A DNA stretch of 64,000 nucleotides, from assembly GCF_021233055.1 (NCBI RefSeq), contig NZ_CP089538.1, forward strand, positions 4,232,501-4,296,500. Direction: 5' to 3'. A program made the translations under genes and the position numbers. Shown in pieces: positions 22,707-31,617 of this stretch (position 1 is its first letter; every line of letters begins with the position of its first letter). Source of the DNA: Spirosoma oryzicola. Its GTDB lineage: Bacteria; Bacteroidota; Bacteroidia; Cytophagales; Spirosomataceae. Under the pieces are notes generated by a model. It saw only the letters and a program-made list of their open reading frames with translations. It did not search any database and was not told the DNA's origin.

Positions 22707-24617
22707 TTAACTCCGTTTCACAAACACGAGCTGCGTCCGGTCAGCTTTAGCTATTTTCTTGCGAAAATCGACCCACTCGGCATAAGCTGGCGCGGGAAAA
22801 CGTCCCCGATGCATTGTGATTCGTCGGATATAAACAACCCGCTCGCCATCCATAACCAACTTCGCTTGGTAAGTCCCGAATTTTGACTCAATGGTCAATG
22901 GCTCGATCTGGTATTCGGGCTTATATCCTCTGGGTAACTGGTAGGTGATGGTATCGCTATCATCGAAATCATAAGCTGGCCCTAATTCGACGGGGGTCTG
23001 GCGTGGCTGCGTCAACGGCGTAGCAGGAGAAAGCGCCGACATTAGGTTGAGGGGTAGAAACAAGCGTGTTCCACTAGCGTTTGCCCATCGGCGGATCGAC
23101 AATCCCAACCGTTCAGTAACCGAGGGAATGGCACCCGTTTGTTTCCGGAATGAAAACGAGTCAAGTTCAAAAGCAGGAATAGCAATGCGTTTGAGCAGCC
23201 AGCTACGCTGATCTTCGGGGTTTAGACTATGGATGGCATTTACGTGATCATCCTGCTGAAAACCCGTATAACACGTCACCAAATCGACGCTTGCGTCCCC
23301 CTGCTCGTTGACCGTGACCGTCGCCCGTCGTTGCTGGCAATTGTCCATTGCTCGATACATTGGCGTTTTGACCAACCGACTCCCCTCCGGCAGAACGAGT
23401 AACACATGACGATTGCCCGTAAAATCACCGACGTAGCCAGCCGGATCGTGGGAGCTGGTACATTCCAGAAAAAGGGTATCTTTCTCGTTCGGCACGCACA
23501 AGATAACGTGATTAAACTGAAAGCTGGGGAAGTTTGCTTGGAGGTCCGGCTCTTTGTCGCCAGCCCTTGCCAAAGCCGGATAAGCGGTTACGCCCGCGGC
23601 CTTTAACAGAGCCTGGGCATAGTTGGTCAGAGCTTTGCAATCGCCGTATTTACCAACAGCTACTTTCTCCGCTTCAATGGTTTGCCAGCCTCCTATTCCC
23701 AACTGAATGCTAACGTAACGCGTTTGCTCCTGTAAAAACTGATACACCTTTCGCACCTTACCGGCTGTAGTGGTTTCACTTTTCGTCAGGTCTATTACGC
23801 GCTGCCGCAGGTCGTCAGGAATGCGATCACGGCCTTGGTTAAGGTTGTAGTAAAACCGTCCTAAATCGCTCCAGCTCGTAATCGTTCCTTTGTACGACTG
23901 CACCTCAAAATCAGTGGGTGCTGTGTAGACAATGGGTAGTTGCTCCCTGGCCGGAGGAGACAACGGCTCCAGTTCCACCGCCGGCGAGTTGGTTAACGTC
24001 CAGACGTACGTTTTACCACCATTGATCAACGACTCCTCTTTCCTTGGCGCAGCAATGTTCATTTCTTTGTACCGTAGTGCAAGTCCAGCCGGCATATTGA
24101 CTGTAAAGGAGGCTTGTTCAACCGATACGTATTCATCATCCTGCGGCATCCAGGTTGGATAAAACATCAGGTTTCGCTCAAGCGTCTCAACAACAAATTC
24201 AACCGTGTATGGGTAAGCAGGCTGCTTGGGAAACGAAGCCGATTTAACCCGGTTATCGTCGAAGAGATTATAATCGGTGTATGTGCTGTAATCATTAATA
24301 TCTGGTTTTTTCAGCTTTTTGATCAGCTTGCCGGTTGCATCGTACAAAGCGCCTTCCAGATTGACCACTTTCGACAATTTATCGTAGCCCACCACCATTC
24401 TGGAATGGTCGTCGCCTTGTTCGTCCAGCACCGTTACGACACTACGAATCCGCTGGGTAGCTTCTCCCGCCGATTTAACCGAAAAGACGGTTTCGTGCCG
24501 ACGAATTACCGCGTGTGCATTCTCCCTAAGCGCAGGTGGCAAGGTGCTTGCCTGGTATTCAGACTGCCCCGCAGCCATCCGACTCATGACCAGAATAAGC
24601 AAAAGAATTTTTTTCAT
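22707..24617 (-). CDS. Secreted DUF3857/transglutaminase-like protein (catalytic Cys present)
   Basis: A 636-residue exported protein with a signal peptide (residues 1-17). A DUF3857 domain spans about 45-210 and a transglutaminase-like domain about 270-400. The latter keeps the catalytic cysteine (GKYGDCKALTNY, Cys327), a later His (FQFNHVILCV) and Asp. The C-terminal part is a beta-rich DUF3858-like region. Such proteins are frequent in Bacteroidota and occur near envelope genes. Their substrates are unknown; they may be peptidases or crosslinkers. It lies 6 bases after the other DUF3857 gene in the same operon. Confidence 0.85.
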   Translation of the reverse strand: MKKILLLILVMSRMAAGQSEYQASTLPPALRENAHAVIRRHETVFSVKSAGEATQRIRSVVTVLDEQGDDHSRMVVGYDKLSKVVNLEGALYDATGKLIKKLKKPDINDYSTYTDYNLFDDNRVKSASFPKQPAYPYTVEFVVETLERNLMFYPTWMPQDDEYVSVEQASFTVNMPAGLALRYKEMNIAAPRKEESLINGGKTYVWTLTNSPAVELEPLSPPAREQLPIVYTAPTDFEVQSYKGTITSWSDLGRFYYNLNQGRDRIPDDLRQRVIDLTKSETTTAGKVRKVYQFLQEQTRYVSIQLGIGGWQTIEAEKVAVGKYGDCKALTNYAQALLKAAGVTAYPALARAGDKEPDLQANFPSFQFNHVILCVPNEKDTLFLECTSSHDPAGYVGDFTGNRHVLLVLPEGSRLVKTPMYRAMDNCQQRRATVTVNEQGDASVDLVTCYTGFQQDDHVNAIHSLNPEDQRSWLLKRIAIPAFELDSFSFRKQTGAIPSVTERLGLSIRRWANASGTRLFLPLNLMSALSPATPLTQPRQTPVELGPAYDFDDSDTITYQLPRGYKPEYQIEPLTIESKFGTYQAKLVMDGERVVYIRRITMHRGRFPAPAYAEWVDFRKKIAKADRTQLVFVKRS

Positions 24618-24623
24618 GACAGA

Positions 24624-26657
24624 TCAGCGCGTCTCCGCTACGGTTTCACGTTTCAACACCACCTGCTCGGCCTGTTTTGCTATTACCTGACTGAACAGTT
24701 CGCGTAAAGCCCCGTACTCCTCGGCATAGTACAGGGGTCGGCGTAATATAAAGCGGCTGGTAACCAAAAGCTGGTTTTCGGCATTGACCGAAATATGATA
24801 TAGAAAGCGGCCCCCGTCGCCCGGTAATGACATAGAAACTGGTTTAGGCATTTCTTCCACCCGGAATCCTTTCGGCAGTGTATAGGTAGCCGTAAAATTC
24901 TCTTCTATCGGTACACCAAAATCAACGGGATAAAGCCGCTCCGTTTCTTTGAACGGATTGATTCTGTGCGCTTCGGTCAGCATGGGGTAGAAATACAAAC
25001 GATCGCCCGCCCGAGAACAGGCTTCGGGTATGCTTATCGTGTAGTCCGTCGTGAAGGCTCCCGAACTGGAAACCCCATCCGGAAGCGTAGCCTGCTCAAT
25101 TTGCCAGGCTGGTCGTTGCTTTTGAATCGTCTCGAGAAATTTCTTTTTCCCTTCTACCGCAAGCTCCCTGCGTGCGTTCCAGGCGCTATAGCCACCATGA
25201 GAATGAATGAACTTACCACTTATTCCCCCATCGTCATTAAGGGTAAACGTACCGGTGTACACTTCAACATCCCGTTCCAGAGGCAGTAATGATACAAAAC
25301 GCGGCTTTGTCGGATGAACAAGTCGGCCTGTTCCATTCAGACAGCGAACCGGTAACATTCCGAGCGTTACGTAAGGATCGGTGGCATCCAGCAGCATATC
25401 TTTCCCGCCAACCGATACCTGAGCAACAACGTAGTTAAACTTTTTTATCAAAGCGTAAGCTTCGTTGATGCGCCCGTGCGAACGAGTACTGAGAACAACC
25501 GGATTGGCATCAATGTCCATTTCCCGCAGCAGCGCGATCAACAGTAAGTTGATATCGGCGGCATTTCCTTTTTTGTTGTCGATTATTTTCTTTGTCGACT
25601 CCGTCGACCATAACGAAGCTTCGTCGTTCCATTTGATGTTCTGGCGAATAAACTCATACGCTGACTTTATCCGGGATAAGGTATCGGCCTGCTGACTGAG
25701 TAACGCTTTAGCCGTTTCCCGCATAGAACCGGTACGCTTGATCTTACCACCAAAATCGGCGTCATTAAGTAACGTTCTGTCAAAAGCATCCCAGCCAACC
25801 GAAAAATCTTTCCGGCGTATGCCCGTCACGTCAGGCAGTTGATAACTAGCCAGCTCAAATTCGATCTTGGCCATGTAGTCATCCTCCATCGTCATGTAAG
25901 CCTCTTCCCGAAAAGCGGGAACATCTTTCATCGCAAACCGGTACACAGAAGTCTGTACATCATCTTGACCTGGCAAAAGGTGAGTCTTACCCTTTGTCTG
26001 CTCGTTGACGATCATTCTTAAATAACCGCTCAGCAGCATTTTATAGTAAAAGTAATCAGGAATAGTAATGCGGTATTCGCTCCATTTAACGGGTACGTCT
26101 TGCTGGAACCGCCACGTACGGGGGTTGTAGCCTACGCTGAATGGTGTGCGGACGGTGTAGCGGTAATCAATGATCGATCCTTCATGAACGTTGGGCAAGG
26201 TATACTTCTCAATCATCAATTGATCCGACGCTTTTTCGGTGAAATGACCAGCCTTGGTCAGCCGATCAGTGGATACGTTGCCGTTCACAAGATTGTAGGT
26301 ATACCCCTCAAAGTCTGAGACCGACTCATGCTGACCTAAATGACCGATCCGAACGGGCAGTTGAATTGTAGCCCGGTCATACGCAGCTTTCTTACGAATG
26401 TGGATTCTGACGTGATACTGACTCACAAGCCATAAATCATTGTCGTTTCGGTCAAAGGTCACCTCGCCGTAATCATAAAGAATGACAGCCGAAGCTGTAG
26501 AATCGGCGGTGCTGCTGGTAAACTGATCAGGATAGATTACGCCGAATTTTACAACGGGTCCTGCCGGTTGTGCTTTTTGCGCTACGGAGGCAGTTAGGCA
26601 TAGTGTACAAAATACGGCCAGTAGACACAGCCGATGCCTAAACGAGAAAGAAAACAT
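24624..26657 (-). CDS. Secreted DUF3857 protein with a degenerate transglutaminase domain
   Basis: A 677-residue exported protein with the same layout as its downstream neighbour: signal peptide (about 1-27), DUF3857 domain at about 70-260, transglutaminase-like domain at about 320-420 and a beta-rich C-terminus. At the position of the catalytic cysteine it reads KKGNAADINLL, so Cys is replaced by Ala366, while the following helix (LLLIALLREMDIDANPVVL) is kept. It is therefore probably not an active cysteine enzyme and may bind or regulate the active paralogue. Both are likely co-transcribed leftward. Confidence 0.85.
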   Translation of the reverse strand: MFSFSFRHRLCLLAVFCTLCLTASVAQKAQPAGPVVKFGVIYPDQFTSSTADSTASAVILYDYGEVTFDRNDNDLWLVSQYHVRIHIRKKAAYDRATIQLPVRIGHLGQHESVSDFEGYTYNLVNGNVSTDRLTKAGHFTEKASDQLMIEKYTLPNVHEGSIIDYRYTVRTPFSVGYNPRTWRFQQDVPVKWSEYRITIPDYFYYKMLLSGYLRMIVNEQTKGKTHLLPGQDDVQTSVYRFAMKDVPAFREEAYMTMEDDYMAKIEFELASYQLPDVTGIRRKDFSVGWDAFDRTLLNDADFGGKIKRTGSMRETAKALLSQQADTLSRIKSAYEFIRQNIKWNDEASLWSTESTKKIIDNKKGNAADINLLLIALLREMDIDANPVVLSTRSHGRINEAYALIKKFNYVVAQVSVGGKDMLLDATDPYVTLGMLPVRCLNGTGRLVHPTKPRFVSLLPLERDVEVYTGTFTLNDDGGISGKFIHSHGGYSAWNARRELAVEGKKKFLETIQKQRPAWQIEQATLPDGVSSSGAFTTDYTISIPEACSRAGDRLYFYPMLTEAHRINPFKETERLYPVDFGVPIEENFTATYTLPKGFRVEEMPKPVSMSLPGDGGRFLYHISVNAENQLLVTSRFILRRPLYYAEEYGALRELFSQVIAKQAEQVVLKRETVAETR

Positions 26658-26800
26658 ATACAGTGTGATAGATGTACTTAAAAAAGGCAGAAATATATCG
26701 GTTTTTTTCGAGTTATATCAACAATTGGCCCAGTTGCAGCCTTTCTCAGCCGGATAGAGATGGTTACGCTTTATTCTCCCGATTCATCGACTATTTGTTC

Positions 26801-26808
26801 TATATTTG
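26801..26808 (+). promoter_or_regulatory. TAnnTTTG -7 element before aat
   Basis: TATATTTG followed by CC lies 24 bases before ATG 26832. No well-placed -33 TTG is visible. Confidence 0.45.
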
Positions 26809-26831
26809 CCCAGAACGCACCTTTTTGTTTG

Positions 26832-27473
26832 ATGAACAAGCTGTCCGCCGACGACCTGATTTATGGGTACATCCACGGTATTTTCCCGATGGCCGACGCT
26901 GACGGTACGCTGTATTGGTACGCTCCCGACCCACGCGCCATCATTCCGATTGACACCTACAAGCCCGCCCGTTCCTTACGACCCGTCATAAACCAAAACC
27001 AGTTCGAGATCCGAATAAATACTGATTTTGAACAGGTTATGCGCTATTGTTCATTACCTCGTTCGGAATCAGACAGTACCTGGATTTCAGAAGAAATTAT
27101 TGGGGCTTATACGGATCTGCACCGGATGGGCCTGGCTCACAGCGTGGAAACGTATATTGAAAACCGTTTAGTGGGTGGCTTATATGGGGTGTCGTTGGGG
27201 GCTGCTTTTTTTGGTGAATCCATGTTTCACCTGGTTAGTAATGCCTCGAAGGTGGCGTTTCACTACCTAATCCTGACCCTGCGCCAACAAAAATTTCAAC
27301 TCCTTGACACACAGTTTATTAACGACAATGTTCGCCGGTACGGTGCCATCGAGATTCCTAAACCGGATTATATGAAGCTGCTTAAATCCGCGCTACGCAA
27401 GAAAGCCCGTTTCAACGAACCAGCGCTGGAACATCTGTTTAAAAACCACGCGGGTGATTCAATAACGGAGTAG
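26832..27473 (+). CDS. aat: Leucyl/phenylalanyl-tRNA-protein transferase
   Basis: A 213-residue enzyme of the bacterial N-degron pathway that adds Leu or Phe from tRNA to proteins with N-terminal Lys or Arg, marking them for ClpAP-type proteolysis. Landmarks are YGYIHGIFPMADADGTLYWYAPDPRAIIP near the N-terminus, TWISEEIIGAYTDLHRMGLAHSVE, GGLYGVSLGAAFFGESMF and LLDTQFINDN. The start at ATG 26832 (MNKLSADDLIYGY) is supported by the promoter at 26801-26808. The frame from 26760 would run through that promoter. The frame is intact and the length is normal. Confidence 0.95.
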   Translation: MNKLSADDLIYGYIHGIFPMADADGTLYWYAPDPRAIIPIDTYKPARSLRPVINQNQFEIRINTDFEQVMRYCSLPRSESDSTWISEEIIGAYTDLHRMGLAHSVETYIENRLVGGLYGVSLGAAFFGESMFHLVSNASKVAFHYLILTLRQQKFQLLDTQFINDNVRRYGAIEIPKPDYMKLLKSALRKKARFNEPALEHLFKNHAGDSITE

Positions 27474-27554
27474 TTTTCCCGCTGACATCAGGTAGCAATT
27501 ACTATTTTTGTGCCCCTCTATCCCGTAAATTAGCGCGGATAAGCGGGGCTTTAC

Positions 27555-28589
27555 ATGTCAAAACCTGTTCTTGTACTCAAATTTGGGACGGCATCCATCA
27601 CCAAGCCAACTGGCGAACCCAACGAGCCAGTTATGGTGGACATTGCTCGGCAAGTCGCAAGGCTACATCCGCACTATAAACTAGTTCTTGTTTCGTCCGG
27701 TGCCGTTGGAGCGGGCAAGGCGCTAATCCACGATTACCGGGGGGAGATCAGCCAACGAAAAGCGGCTGCGGCTGTCGGCAATTTGTTGTTGCTTAATCAG
27801 TACTCGCGCTTTTTCTCGATCTATGGGGTGTCCATAGCCCAGAGCCTCTGCGAACGCCACCATTTTGCCAACCGCGACCAGTTCTTACAGCTCAAGCAAA
27901 CCTACGAGGAACTGTGGGCCAACGATATCATCCCGATTGCCAATGAAAACGACGTTGTAAGCAACCGCGAACTTAAATTTTCGGATAACGACGAACTGGC
28001 TACCCTGATTGCCGTGGGTTTCGGAGCCGAAGCGCTGATGCTTTGCACGTCGGTCGGTGGGTTGCTTGATACCAATGGGCAAATCATCCGGCAAGTCACG
28101 GCCTTCGACGAACGAATTTTTGGCGTCGTCAGAACCGATAAATCCTCGCTCGGGCTGGGTGGTATGGCCTCAAAACTCACATTTGCTAAACTGGCAACCC
28201 GTATGGGTATTCGCGTGGTCATTTTCGGCCTTAACGAACCGGATAGCTTAGCCAAGGCTTTAGAGGGTGATGTAGGAACCGAATTTATCCCACAACCGAC
28301 TACGCTTTCGGCGAGAAACCGATGGCTCGGCAGCGGTAGCTTGGCAGTCGGGCAAATCCGAATCGACACAGGTGCCGTGCGTGCGCTTCAACAGCGCCGT
28401 AGCCTACTAGCCGTAGGCGTCCGGGAAGTAGTAGGCGAATTTGCAACCGGAGAAATGGTTGAAATTGTCGATGAGCAAAAGACAACCGTTGCAGTAGCAC
28501 GAGCGCGAATTTCGTCCACGGTATTGCTCCAACAGCTTAATCAACAAAATGTTGAGGTAGCAAATGCCAATGATATTGTACTTTTGTAA
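27555..28589 (+). CDS. proB: Glutamate 5-kinase
   Basis: The 344-residue enzyme phosphorylates glutamate in the first step of proline synthesis. The kinase domain (about 1-250) shows VLKFGTASIT, VLVSSGAVGAGK, IPIANENDVVS, FSDNDELATLIA and the Gly-rich GLGGMASKL. A C-terminal PUA-like domain follows (about 265-344, GAVRALQQRRSLLAVGV). TATTTTTG at 27503-27510 fits a -7 promoter element. proA starts 82 bases downstream, so the two probably form an operon. Feedback inhibition by proline is known for the family but cannot be read here. Confidence 0.95.
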   Translation: MSKPVLVLKFGTASITKPTGEPNEPVMVDIARQVARLHPHYKLVLVSSGAVGAGKALIHDYRGEISQRKAAAAVGNLLLLNQYSRFFSIYGVSIAQSLCERHHFANRDQFLQLKQTYEELWANDIIPIANENDVVSNRELKFSDNDELATLIAVGFGAEALMLCTSVGGLLDTNGQIIRQVTAFDERIFGVVRTDKSSLGLGGMASKLTFAKLATRMGIRVVIFGLNEPDSLAKALEGDVGTEFIPQPTTLSARNRWLGSGSLAVGQIRIDTGAVRALQQRRSLLAVGVREVVGEFATGEMVEIVDEQKTTVAVARARISSTVLLQQLNQQNVEVANANDIVLL

Positions 28590-28671
28590 CCGTTGCTTTC
28601 TCCAATTCGTTTGGGCGGGAAGCGCTATCACATTAGCTTACTAGTCGGACAAGACTATCCGGCCTATTTCT

Positions 28672-29922
28672 ATGACACCGATTACTCCACTCCTTCAGGA
28701 TGCGCAACAGGCCGCTGCGGCTGTTCGCCGGCTTAGTTCGGCCCAGAAAACCGAGCTGCTCACCCGACTTGCCGATGTATTAGCCGCTCACGTGAGCGAA
28801 ATTATGGCGGAAAACAAGCAGGACCTTGATCGGATGCCGGAATCGGACCCGAAATATGACCGGCTAAAACTTACCGAAGCACGTATTGCGGACCTTTCCA
28901 AAAGCTTACGGACAGTGGCCGTACTTCCCGACCCAACGGGAGAAGTTATTTTTGAACGGACGATTGAACAGGGGCTGCAACTCAAAAAAATTGCGGTTCC
29001 ACTAGGCGTGGTAGGCGTCATTTACGAAGCCCGTCCGAACGTAACGGTCGATGTAGCGTCGCTTTGTCTGCGGTCGGGCAATGCCTGCGTACTGAAAGGC
29101 GGGAAAGAAGCTGATTTATCAAACCGCTATCTGGTGGGTCTGATTCAGGATGTTCTGGAAGCGTTTGGGATACCCAAAGCCGCCGTAACGCTGTTGCCTC
29201 CCGACCGGGCGGTCGTCAATGAACTGCTGACCGCCACGCGCTATGTGGACATTATCATTCCGCGTGGTTCGGAATCGCTTATTCAGTTTGTTCGTAAAAA
29301 CTCGCTGGTTCCTACCATAGAAACGGGTGCGGGAGTCTGCCACGCGTACGTGGACCAAACAGCGGATCTCGACAAGGCAACAGCTATTGTTGTCAATGCA
29401 CGAGTTTCACGGCCATCGGTTTGTAACTCGCTCGATTGTGTACTCGTCGACAACGCCGTTGCGGAGAAATTCCTGCCCATGCTGACAGAAGATTTCAGAA
29501 AGTGGAACGTCGAGGTGTTCGCCGACGAAACAGCCTATCCTATTTTTGAAAAAGCAGGCTACGAAAAGCTCCAGCACGCACGCCCGGACGATTTCGGTCG
29601 CGAATTTCTGGATTACAAATGCGCAGTAAAAGTCGTGGCGGGCCTGGACGAAGCGTTGTCGCACATTCAAACCTATTCATCCCGGCACTCGGAAGCCATT
29701 CTATCGCAAGACCAGACGGCTATTGATCGCTTTTTGTCGGAAGTTGATGCCGCTGCCGTTTATGCCAACGCATCGACCCGTTTTACCGATGGTGGCGTGT
29801 TTGGACTAGGTGCCGAAATCGGTATCTCGACCCAAAAACTTCACGCTCGTGGCCCGTTTGCGCTTGAGAAATTGGTAACCGAAAAATGGGTCGTCGTAGG
29901 CGACGGGCAGGTACGCTGGTAG
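28672..29922 (+). CDS. proA: Gamma-glutamyl phosphate reductase
   Basis: The 416-residue NADPH-dependent reductase converts glutamyl phosphate to glutamate semialdehyde, the second step of proline synthesis. It has the aldehyde-dehydrogenase fold with PLGVVGVIYEARPNVTVDVASLCLRSGNACVLKGGKEA, IIPRGSESLIQFVRKNSLVPTIETGAGVCH, and the catalytic Cys in RPSVCNSLDCVLVD. Near the C-terminus are YSSRHSEAIL and FTDGGVFGLGAEIGISTQKLHARGPF. It lies directly after proB and before a strong terminator. Pyrroline-carboxylate reductase (proC) is not in the window. Confidence 0.96.
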   Translation: MTPITPLLQDAQQAAAAVRRLSSAQKTELLTRLADVLAAHVSEIMAENKQDLDRMPESDPKYDRLKLTEARIADLSKSLRTVAVLPDPTGEVIFERTIEQGLQLKKIAVPLGVVGVIYEARPNVTVDVASLCLRSGNACVLKGGKEADLSNRYLVGLIQDVLEAFGIPKAAVTLLPPDRAVVNELLTATRYVDIIIPRGSESLIQFVRKNSLVPTIETGAGVCHAYVDQTADLDKATAIVVNARVSRPSVCNSLDCVLVDNAVAEKFLPMLTEDFRKWNVEVFADETAYPIFEKAGYEKLQHARPDDFGREFLDYKCAVKVVAGLDEALSHIQTYSSRHSEAILSQDQTAIDRFLSEVDAAAVYANASTRFTDGGVFGLGAEIGISTQKLHARGPFALEKLVTEKWVVVGDGQVRW

Positions 29923-29941
29923 TATCAATTCTTATTCCCAA

Positions 29942-29978
29942 CAAAAAAGAGCTTACGTGTCATAAGCTCTTTTTTGTT
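29942..29978. terminator. Bidirectional intrinsic terminator after proA
   Basis: CAAAAAAGAGCTTA (29942-29955) pairs perfectly with TAAGCTCTTTTTTG around a 7-base loop, ending in a T-run. It closes proBA. The A-run on the left arm could also serve the convergent gluconokinase gene. Confidence 0.88.
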
Positions 29979-30025
29979 GAAACCATTTATAGTATTCTAT
30001 TCTTGAGAGTGCGTTTGTCTGCTGG

Positions 30026-31495
30026 TCATTGTTTTTGTAAGGCGCTCGTCCAACGTTCGAATACCTGTTTATACTGGGTATGCCTAGCTGCGTCGGGATT
30101 AAATGTCTGTCCAAACTGCACGTCTTCGGCTATTTTTTCCAGCGGTGCATTCAAATCGGAAATGAGGAGAACAGCTCCCATGGCGCTGCTTTCATTGCTG
30201 TCGTTGAGCCGGACGGGAACGCCAAATATATCGGCCATCATCTGTACCCAGAACGTTGACTGAGCGAAACCACCGTTTGCGTAAATTTCTCGGGTTGGGC
30301 CAGCCTGTTCGGCTAATAATTGCTCAATACTCAACAAATTGAACATGACTCCTTCCAGCGCTGCGCGAATAAAATGCGCTCGCGTATGTCGGTAATCGAC
30401 GTTCAGATAAGCTCCACGCGCAGACGCATTCCAGATAGGCGCCCGTTCGCCGTGTAGATAGGGTAAAAATAGCAAATCGTCAGAACCCGCCGGGACCGTT
30501 TCGGCTTCCGCCAAAACCGTTTCCGTTTCCTGCTGCATCAACTTCTCCGACAACCATTGTAATACGTTAGCCCCGTTGTTGCTCGGTCCCCCCACCACAT
30601 AGTAAGGCGTCCCATTCCGCTGATCGAGGTAGTAGCAGAACAGTCGTCCGTGCGGATCGCGCTGGGGTTTGTTGACCGTTTGCCGAACGGCTCCACTCGT
30701 GCCAATCGTGATTGTTGTGATTCCCGGCTCAATACAGCCAGCCCCCAGATTCGCTAGACACCCGTCCGACGCTCCCGGATATAAGCGAACCCCCTTCGGT
30801 AAAGCAGTTTTTGCAACGCCCGGCTGGTCATGATCATACACTACCGAAAACGTGGTGGCTTGTGGCTCCGAAAGCTGTTCAGGACGAATCCCCGCAAAGT
30901 CGAGAGCCGGTTGATACCAGGTTCGCTTTTCTTCGTCAAATAGGCCCGTAGCTGTAGCAATCGAGTAGTCGATATCATAACGAGCCGTCAGTTTCCACCA
31001 GACATACTCTTTGAGCGAGATGAATTTGGCAGCCTGTTTCAGCAAATCTGGTTGATTTTTCCGGAACCACGCCAACTTGCAGAGCGGAATCATCGGGTGA
31101 ATCGGCGTACCGGTATGGGCGTAGATATCGTCGCCCAGCGCAGCCTGAGTTGTATGAAGCTCATCGGCCTGTGGTTCCGCCCGATTGTCGGACCAGAGCA
31201 GTGCATTCGTCAGCGGTTTGCCATCGGCATCGACAGCCAGCAAACTATGCATACCAGCACTAAAGCTAACCCCATCAATATGGATCTGTTTTCGTTTAGC
31301 ACCGATCACGACTTCGCTCAATCCCTGCCGAACAGCCTGCCACACCGCTTCAGGGTCCTGTTCGGCGTAGCCCGGTTGGGATGACAGTGTCGCCAGCGGC
31401 AACGACGTATGCGCAATGATATTCCAGTCGTGGGTATTTACAGCGAGGATTTTGACGTTGGTGGTACCGAGATCCACGCCGAGCAGACAATTCAT
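30026..31495 (-). CDS. gntK: FGGY-family carbohydrate kinase, probably gluconokinase
   Basis: A 489-residue FGGY sugar kinase from ATG 31495 (MNCLLGVDLGTTNVKILAV); the upstream frame to 31534 is unlikely. It has the N-terminal phosphate loop GTTNVK, the catalytic-loop region DGVSFSAGMHSLLAVDADG, LWSDNRAEPQ, the conserved GASDGCLANLGAGC and TIGTSGAVR, and the C-terminal ANGGFAQSTFWVQMMADIFG. The pattern fits the gluconokinase (GntK/FGGY) branch better than glycerol or xylulose kinases, but the substrate is inferred. A ROK-type regulator lies next to it on the same strand, which fits sugar-controlled expression. Confidence 0.85.
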   Translation of the reverse strand: MNCLLGVDLGTTNVKILAVNTHDWNIIAHTSLPLATLSSQPGYAEQDPEAVWQAVRQGLSEVVIGAKRKQIHIDGVSFSAGMHSLLAVDADGKPLTNALLWSDNRAEPQADELHTTQAALGDDIYAHTGTPIHPMIPLCKLAWFRKNQPDLLKQAAKFISLKEYVWWKLTARYDIDYSIATATGLFDEEKRTWYQPALDFAGIRPEQLSEPQATTFSVVYDHDQPGVAKTALPKGVRLYPGASDGCLANLGAGCIEPGITTITIGTSGAVRQTVNKPQRDPHGRLFCYYLDQRNGTPYYVVGGPSNNGANVLQWLSEKLMQQETETVLAEAETVPAGSDDLLFLPYLHGERAPIWNASARGAYLNVDYRHTRAHFIRAALEGVMFNLLSIEQLLAEQAGPTREIYANGGFAQSTFWVQMMADIFGVPVRLNDSNESSAMGAVLLISDLNAPLEKIAEDVQFGQTFNPDAARHTQYKQVFERWTSALQKQ

Positions 31496-31617
31496 AGAGT
31501 AACAGACGTTGTACGAAACGCCAAAGCAACGCATTTTTCCGATTCGTCGCTACCCTAATCGAAAAAACGCTACGCTACGTTTATCCGTCGCCGTGCGCTT
31601 TTCGTAAGATGGCGAAG

